Part shown: piece after piece, positions 59,210-64,000 of the stretch
Position numbering within the stretch: position 1 is the first letter of the stretch
Layout of the letters: every line of letters begins with the position of its first letter
Assembly: GCA_964548275.1 (NCBI GenBank)
Contig: CAZJQI010000010.1
Location: 1-64,000 of the forward strand
From: JAUVUV01 sp964548275
GTDB taxonomy: Bacteria > Gemmatimonadota > Glassbacteria > GWA2-58-10
Length of the DNA: 64,000 bases
Reading direction: 5' to 3'
Translations under genes and position numbers: made by a program
The notes under the pieces: generated by a model
The model's database searches: none
Seen by the model: the letters and a program-made list of their open reading frames with translations, nothing else
Told to the model about the DNA's origin: nothing

Positions 59210-59905
59210 ATGGACTACAAAGAATTCGAAAAACACGTGGCGGACTATGTCGAGGGGCTATGCGATGAACGCTTGCGCCGCCGGATGGAAGAAAAACGCC
59301 GCGAAAACCCTGCCTGCGACCGACTGGCCCGCATGCATGAAAACATCCTTGCCGCTTTGCAGGACACCCCCGAGGTCAAGGCGCCAGCGGACCTGAGCGA
59401 GAGAATCCTTGCCGCAGTGAAAGCCGAGGATAGCCAGATCGTCGCTGAACGCAAATCTTTCCGCGAGTACGTGCTCTCCTCACTCCCGATCGCGGCCTGT
59501 ATTGCTGCTGCCTTTACAGGGTTGTTTTATACATTTAAAGCTAACCTTTACACCGCTGCTCAGTTCAGCCTGGGCTGGAGTCAGGCGTTTTCCAACTGGT
59601 TCAATTCCGAGAGTGGAGAACTGGCCGCGCAAGCAGACAAGGGCATTTCAGTCAGTAACCAGGCGCTTGCCGGATGGTTAAAAGTTGTTGGCGAGTCCAG
59701 TGAAAAAACTTCTACTACTGCGCTGGGCTGGCTTCAGGCAGTGGGAAACCTGTTGAACTACCCTGTCGAACTGCCCTTTTTTACTTTCACTCTGCCGGTT
59801 GTTTACTTCTTTACAGGCGCCGTGCTGGGGGCAACCATGTTGTGGTTCTACCGGGATTCACTCTTTTCTTCAGGTTATTCACCCGCAATCTACAGCCGGC
59901 ACTGA
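59210..59905 (+). CDS. membrane anti-sigma factor
   Basis: The 231-aa product has a charged cytoplasmic N-terminal domain (1-85) and a first membrane helix (about 90-112). A periplasmic section of about 80 residues and a second helix (about 190-212) follow. It lies directly after the ECF gene, the usual place of its anti-sigma factor. The zinc HxxxCxxC motif common in ZAS proteins is absent; only a single Cys near residue 36 is seen. GGGAGG is present just before the ATG. The signal sensed is unknown. Confidence 0.8.
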   Translation: MDYKEFEKHVADYVEGLCDERLRRRMEEKRRENPACDRLARMHENILAALQDTPEVKAPADLSERILAAVKAEDSQIVAERKSFREYVLSSLPIAACIAAAFTGLFYTFKANLYTAAQFSLGWSQAFSNWFNSESGELAAQADKGISVSNQALAGWLKVVGESSEKTSTTALGWLQAVGNLLNYPVELPFFTFTLPVVYFFTGAVLGATMLWFYRDSLFSSGYSPAIYSRH

Positions 59906-59941
59906 CAAGCCGCAAATTCAAAGCACAATGCTATTCTGATC

Positions 59942-59980
59942 AAAAAAGGGGCGGTCTTTCGGATCGCCCCTTTTTAATTT
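59942..59980 (+). terminator. terminator after the sigma/anti-sigma operon
   Basis: GGGGCG (59948-59953) and CGCCCC (59965-59970) flank an 11-nt loop, with A-rich left and T-rich right sides. Confidence 0.85.
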
Positions 59981-60075
59981 TTAGAATGTGTAAGTGTTGA
60001 AAACCGACCTGGTGTCATATCCCGGAAGTTGTTAAAATAATTATTGTTTCAAACAACAAAGGCAAACATTAAGTC

Positions 60076-60131
60076 GTAGGGGCAGACCCATGTGTCTGCC
60101 CGCGGGCGCACACGTGGGTGCGCCCATACGG
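60076..60131. repeat. two adjacent palindromic repeats
   Basis: The first has arms GGGCAGAC (60080-60087) and GTCTGCCC (60094-60101); the second GGGCGCAC (60104-60111) and GTGCGCCC (60118-60125). Both share the flank GTAGGGGC or CATACGG and the loop type of the 2172 and 28058 copies. The gap 59906-60161 holds only this and the preceding terminator. Confidence 0.8.
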
Positions 60132-60161
60132 AATATGTAACCTTATTTCCGAGATACCACA

Positions 60162-61373
60162 CTAGCCTGCCTTCACTCTCAGCTCTGTCTCACCTTCCGA
60201 AGCGGCGATTATCGCCGTGCCGCAGGAATCGCTCCAGACATTGACCGTGGTGCGGAGCATATCCAGAATCCGGTCCACTGCCAAGATCAACCCCACTCCC
60301 TCCAGCGGAAGGCCCACCGCTTTGAGAACAACGCTCATCATAACAAGCCCGGCCATGGGAATACCCGCCGCACCGATGGAGGCTAAAAGCGCTGTAATTA
60401 CAACCACTGTCTGCTGCACGAAGCTGAGTTCCACAGCCTGGCCGTGCGAAAAGTAGTACTGGGCGATAAAAATCACGGCCACGCACTCGTAAAGCGCTGT
60501 GCCGTCCATGTTTACAGTTGCACCCAGGGGCAGCACGAAGCTGCTCGTCCGGTTGGAAATCCCGGCATTTTCCTCTGCGCACTCCATGGTCAGGGGAAGG
60601 GTGGCGGAACTCGATGCGGTGGAAAAGGCAGTCATCAGGGCCGGTCCCATGGCTTTTACATGCTTAATGGGACTCACACCTCCCACCAGCAGTAATAGAG
60701 CCGGAAGGCTGACGCATGCGTGAATTAGCAACGCCAGCAGGACGCAGATCGCGTACAATCCAAGAGGGATAAAGGGTGCAAAACCGGTTTCAGCCACAAT
60801 CGAGCCGACAAGGCCGAACGCGCCGAACGGGGTGAGCATGATAATGAAGCGGGTTATTTTCATCATTACTTCAAAGAGTCCGGCCAGGAAAGCTTGCACC
60901 GGGCCACCCAAGCTCTGATCTACTCGCGTGATAAAAATCCCGAAAAGGATGGCGAAAAAAATGAGCTGCAAAATATTTCCTTCAACCGCTGCAGCCACCG
61001 GGTTCTCGGGTATCATCCGAATGAATAGATCCAGAAGGCCTGTTTGCTCCGCACCTACAGTCTCGGGTGCTGCCTCCAGTCCCAGTTCAGCTCCCACCCC
61101 GGGTCTAACCAGGTTTACCACCACCAGTCCTGTAAGTATTGCCAGAAGGGAGGTGGTCAGGTAATAAAGCATTGTCTTGCCGCCCATCCTGCCGAGATTC
61201 CCGGTATTGCCGATGCCTGCAACCCCGGTGACAATCGAGCTGAAAATCAGCGGCACGATGACCATCTTGAGCAGGGTCAGGAATATCGTGCCCAAGGGTT
61301 TGGATATAACTAGCAGCGGCTTGCCGATCAGCCAGCCGCAGAGCACTCCAAGAATAATCCCGATAAAAATCAT
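60162..61373 (-). CDS. dicarboxylate/amino-acid:cation symporter (DAACS family)
   Basis: The 403-aa inner-membrane protein imports C4-dicarboxylates or acidic amino acids with H+ or Na+. Family marks are the Ser-rich ASSSATLPLTMECAEEN hairpin, ATVNMDGTALYE, and GIPMAGLVMMSVVL. Helix content is normal for GltP/DctA. ATG 61373 is the first canonical start but lies inside helix 1 and lacks a ribosome-binding site. A strong AAGGAGGAG ends 5 nt before an in-frame ATT at 61400, which would add nine residues. Confidence 0.92.
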   Translation of the reverse strand: MIFIGIILGVLCGWLIGKPLLVISKPLGTIFLTLLKMVIVPLIFSSIVTGVAGIGNTGNLGRMGGKTMLYYLTTSLLAILTGLVVVNLVRPGVGAELGLEAAPETVGAEQTGLLDLFIRMIPENPVAAAVEGNILQLIFFAILFGIFITRVDQSLGGPVQAFLAGLFEVMMKITRFIIMLTPFGAFGLVGSIVAETGFAPFIPLGLYAICVLLALLIHACVSLPALLLLVGGVSPIKHVKAMGPALMTAFSTASSSATLPLTMECAEENAGISNRTSSFVLPLGATVNMDGTALYECVAVIFIAQYYFSHGQAVELSFVQQTVVVITALLASIGAAGIPMAGLVMMSVVLKAVGLPLEGVGLILAVDRILDMLRTTVNVWSDSCGTAIIAASEGETELRVKAG

Positions 61374-61443
61374 GCCGGGCAGTCCGACGCGTTTAAAAAT
61401 GTTCTCCTCCTTGCCGGTCGATTTGAGCTTTATTCAGTATCTG

Positions 61444-62274
61444 TCATTTTATATCGTAAGGTATCGCTTCCAGGTGATCGAAACACACGAGTTGAGTCAC
61501 ACCGAGTTGTTTCAGAAGTTTCCTTACCTGCGCGAAATGGCGGCCGACCTCCTCCGGGGCGTGGGCGTCGCTGCCCAGGGTGAGGCGAATGCCCCGGGCC
61601 ACTGCCCTCTCGAGGATCCCAAATCCAGGGTACTGCTCCCTGCAGGGTCTATCCAGGCCGGATGAGTTGATCTCGAGCACCAGGCCGGTTTCAGCGATCC
61701 GGTCGAGAATTTCATTGACCAGACTGCCGTGGTCGTGCTTTGGGGTGAGACCGCTGAGGGAATTGAATTTTTTAACCAGGTCCAGATGGCCGACTATGGT
61801 GCAGTACTCATTCGATACCATCTCGAGCAGGGTTTCGTAATAACGCTCGTAAACGCCATCAATGCCACCGGCGAACCGATCCAGGCCGGCGAGCAAGTGT
61901 TCCGGCGAGTAATCGACTATCACGCCATCGACAATATGCACGGAAGCCAGACAGTAGTCCAAGCCAAACCTGCGCGCCTCATTCAGCGGGTGATAAGAAT
62001 TATCCGGGCCCAGATAATCGAACTCCGAGCCGATCCGGATCTTGATACGCTCCGCATAGGTTTCCCGCAAACGGGCCGTTTCCTGAAGGTAGGTATCATA
62101 CATTTGCTCTGGTATTACGCAGTCAGGCGCCGGAGGATCGAAACCGGGCGGATAGGGAAAGTGCCCGCTGAAACCGATCTCGTCCAGGCCCAGTTGGATC
62201 GCCCGCTCCACGTACTCCTCCATTTTTCCGGTTGCGTGTCCACAGAGAGTGGTATGCATGTGATAATCGATCAA
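61444..62274 (-). CDS. hisK: PHP-domain histidinol-phosphatase-like protein
   Basis: The 276-aa product is a PHP metal-dependent phosphoesterase of the HisK/HisJ type. Metal ligands appear in DYHMHTTLCGHA, GFSGHFP, GSEFDYL, ASVHIVDG, VGHLDLVKKF and GSDAHAPEEVG. The first HxH motif demands a start before 62265, so TTG 62274, with AAGGA about 10 nt upstream, is chosen over ATG 62259. HisK-type enzymes make histidinol from its phosphate. The main his cluster lies 23 kb away and holds its own HAD candidate, so this one could serve histidine synthesis or another phosphate ester. Confidence 0.8.
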   Translation of the reverse strand: MIDYHMHTTLCGHATGKMEEYVERAIQLGLDEIGFSGHFPYPPGFDPPAPDCVIPEQMYDTYLQETARLRETYAERIKIRIGSEFDYLGPDNSYHPLNEARRFGLDYCLASVHIVDGVIVDYSPEHLLAGLDRFAGGIDGVYERYYETLLEMVSNEYCTIVGHLDLVKKFNSLSGLTPKHDHGSLVNEILDRIAETGLVLEINSSGLDRPCREQYPGFGILERAVARGIRLTLGSDAHAPEEVGRHFAQVRKLLKQLGVTQLVCFDHLEAIPYDIK

Positions 62275-62459
62275 AATCCAGGATTCCTTATCCGGAAAGG
62301 TTAAACCAGCCTTTTGGCCAAAGGTTAAATTTGCAGGCAAGATAATACATTTGACCTGAGGAAGAAATTGAATTTTGCGAGGGGAAAAATTTTCAGGCGG
62401 GTTCACCTGTCAACAAAGGAACCCGGCGGAATTGAAACAGATAAGGCGGAAGCATATTA

Positions 62460-64000
62460 TTATTCGGTATAAAGCTCGATAATGCCCCTGTCGATCTCTT
62501 CGACCTGCTGTGCCAGATAGTTTTTAATCCTGCCCACACTGTTGAGAGCAAGGACCTTATCGGCAACTTCGCGGGCATGCGAGTAACTGACGGAACGGAT
62601 TATCTTTTTTATTCCTGGAATCGAGGTGGGGCTGGCTGAGAGCTCATCCACACCAAGGCCGACCAGCAGGAGGGCCGAGTATGGATTTCCCGCCATTTCA
62701 CCGCAGACCCCGACCCACTTATTATATTTCTTGGCCCTGGTTATTACAAAATCAATCAGCCGAATCACCGCCGGGTTGAAAGGCTCGTACAGGTGTGCCA
62801 CACGTTCATTGCCCCGATCGACTGCAATCAGGTACTGGATCAGATCGTTGGTCCCGATACTGATGAAATCAACAAACGGGAGAAAGTCCTCTACCATCAT
62901 CGCAGCAGAGGGAACCTCGATCATGCTGCCCACTTTGACCTTTTCAGGTATCGGCAGGCCCTCATTCACCAGTTCACGCCGCACTTTTCTGATAAATGCC
63001 ATCGACTTTTTCAACTCCTCGATGGTCGAAATGAACGGCAGAAGGATTTTTATGTTGCCCTCCAGGGTGGCGCGGAACAAGGCTCTCAACTGCGTGCGGA
63101 AAATGTACTTGTGCTTGAGGCAAATACGAATCGCACGGTTTCCCAGGAAGGGATTGGGGTCCGGGGTGGACTGGAACTGCACAGCGAATTTATCCGCCCC
63201 TGCATCCAGAGTACGGATAATCACTGGATCAGGGTGCAGACGGCGAGCCACCTCGGCGTAGGCCTGGTACTGTTCTTCTTCCGTGGGCAGCTTACTGCGA
63301 GTAAGATAGAGAAATTCGGAACGGAAAAGCCCTACTCCTTTTGCCCCGTGGCTGATCACAGAATCGACCTCTTTAGGAAATTCGATATTCGCCGACAGCT
63401 CGACAAGCCTGCCGTCCACTGTTTTCGCGGGCAGGTCTCTTAGTTTGGCCAGCCGGTCTTCGATCATCCTGTAATCTTTGGCCCTGAAATAAAAGTCCTG
63501 CAACTCGGCTTTCCTGGGCCTGATAATCACCTTGCCGGCATAGCCGTCTACTATTATCCCATCGTCGGTATTCACCAGTTCGGTAATATTTCCCAGGCCG
63601 ACCACGGCCGGTATTTCGAGCGAGCGGCTGAGAATGGCGGTGTGGCTGGTAGTCCCGCCGACATCGGTGGCACAGCCGAGAACCAGCTTGCGGTCGAGTT
63701 GCGCGGTCTGGCTAGGAGTAAGGTCGTGGGCCACAAGTACTGCCTGCTCCTGGAGATCCATTCTGGAAGGCTCACTCAGCCCCATGAGATTGGCCATCAC
63801 CCGGCGCTCCACGTCCCGGAGGTCTGCCACGCGCTCCCGCAGATAACTGTCGTTGCGGTCAGACCCGATCACCTTGACAATCTTGTCCACGGTAATAGAA
63901 TATGCCTGCTCGGCGCCTACAAGCTTATCTCTGATAAAGGAAATCGTCTGATCGGTGATAATCGTATCGTCGATCATCAGAAGGTGGGCATCGAATATCT
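62460..64000 (-). CDS. ptsI: PEP-protein phosphotransferase (enzyme I), 5' end beyond window
   Basis: Enzyme I moves phosphate from PEP to HPr. About 513 codons are in the window; the frame stays open to 64000 and encodes the typical IFDAHLLMIDD lead-in, so the N-terminal 50-70 residues lie outside. Visible are the phospho-His in GGTTSHTAILSRSLEIPAVVG, then KGVGLFRSEFLYL, the PEP-binding region and IGTNDLIQYLIAVDR, and VGVCGEMAGNP with the catalytic Cys. The C-terminus is complete. HPr is not in view. It could feed sugar uptake or a regulatory PTS. Confidence 0.95.
   Translation of the reverse strand, partial: IFDAHLLMIDDTIITDQTISFIRDKLVGAEQAYSITVDKIVKVIGSDRNDSYLRERVADLRDVERRVMANLMGLSEPSRMDLQEQAVLVAHDLTPSQTAQLDRKLVLGCATDVGGTTSHTAILSRSLEIPAVVGLGNITELVNTDDGIIVDGYAGKVIIRPRKAELQDFYFRAKDYRMIEDRLAKLRDLPAKTVDGRLVELSANIEFPKEVDSVISHGAKGVGLFRSEFLYLTRSKLPTEEEQYQAYAEVARRLHPDPVIIRTLDAGADKFAVQFQSTPDPNPFLGNRAIRICLKHKYIFRTQLRALFRATLEGNIKILLPFISTIEELKKSMAFIRKVRRELVNEGLPIPEKVKVGSMIEVPSAAMMVEDFLPFVDFISIGTNDLIQYLIAVDRGNERVAHLYEPFNPAVIRLIDFVITRAKKYNKWVGVCGEMAGNPYSALLLVGLGVDELSASPTSIPGIKKIIRSVSYSHAREVADKVLALNSVGRIKNYLAQQVEEIDRGIIELYTE

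Noticed and set aside
59210..59905. Zinc-binding (ZAS) anti-sigma domain
   Set aside because: The HxxxCxxC motif is absent, so only the general anti-sigma role is proposed.

Overview
The window reads as a chromosomal segment of a Gram-negative, GC-moderate bacterium (roughly mid-50s % GC in the genes by eye). Evidence for an outer membrane is an OmpA-type protein with a signal peptide and TSP3 repeats. Large modular sensors, HEAT-repeat/receiver fusions, bactofilin and palindromic intergenic repeats recall poorly cultured bacterial phyla (FCB-like or Desulfobacterota-like lineages). The sequence alone does not fix the taxon. No rRNA, tRNA, CRISPR array or transposase was seen.

Layout. 0.3-4.1 kb: an aldose-epimerase-like gene, comB, then an AT-rich accessory islet holding a small HNH protein, a decayed second copy of the comB 3' end, a DUF6941-like gene and a small membrane protein. 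4.2-8.7 kb (minus): ompA-like, an unrecognised 535-aa membrane protein, a truncated larB and a dus gene. 8.9-10.8 kb: nth converging on an HDOD gene. 10.8-11.3 kb: a gene-free stretch of several palindromic repeat types. 11.3-21.5 kb (plus): a signalling cassette with a giant beta-propeller/ATPase/GAF/SpoIIE phosphatase, a GAF-GAF-PAS class III cyclase, an RsbW-like kinase, an RsbV-like STAS protein, a VWA/SH3 protein and a double cyclic-nucleotide-binding protein. An LD-carboxypeptidase and (minus) a HEAT/pseudo-receiver protein follow.

25.6-38.5 kb (plus): a continuous tryptophan-histidine cluster. It starts with a strong promoter and a Trp-rich leader peptide with an attenuator. The order is trpE-trpG-LOG-trpD-trpC-trpF-hisG-hisD-hisC-HAD phosphatase-hisB-hisH-hisA-hisF. 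trpA, trpB and hisI/hisE are absent from the window. 38.6-46.0 kb (plus): a complete F-type ATP synthase operon (atpZ, atpI-like, B, E, F, H, A, G, D, C) ending in a terminator.

46.2-49.2 kb (minus): bactofilin, M23 peptidase, parB, parA. 49.6 kb: an HTH-receiver regulator. 50.3-57.3 kb (minus): B3/B4-domain protein, recA, recX, alaS, a degenerate prenyl-synthase-like protein and mnmA. 57.5-59.9 kb: two paralogous small membrane proteins diverging from an ECF sigma/anti-sigma pair. 60.2-64.0 kb (minus): a dicarboxylate symporter, a PHP-type histidinol phosphatase and a ptsI gene cut by the window edge.

The most novel element is the 11.3-21.5 kb cassette. Phosphatase, cyclase and kinase are chained by 4-nt overlaps, so partner switching and cyclic-nucleotide signalling look built as one unit. 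No sigma factor lies inside it, and its effector has two cyclic-nucleotide domains but no DNA-binding domain.
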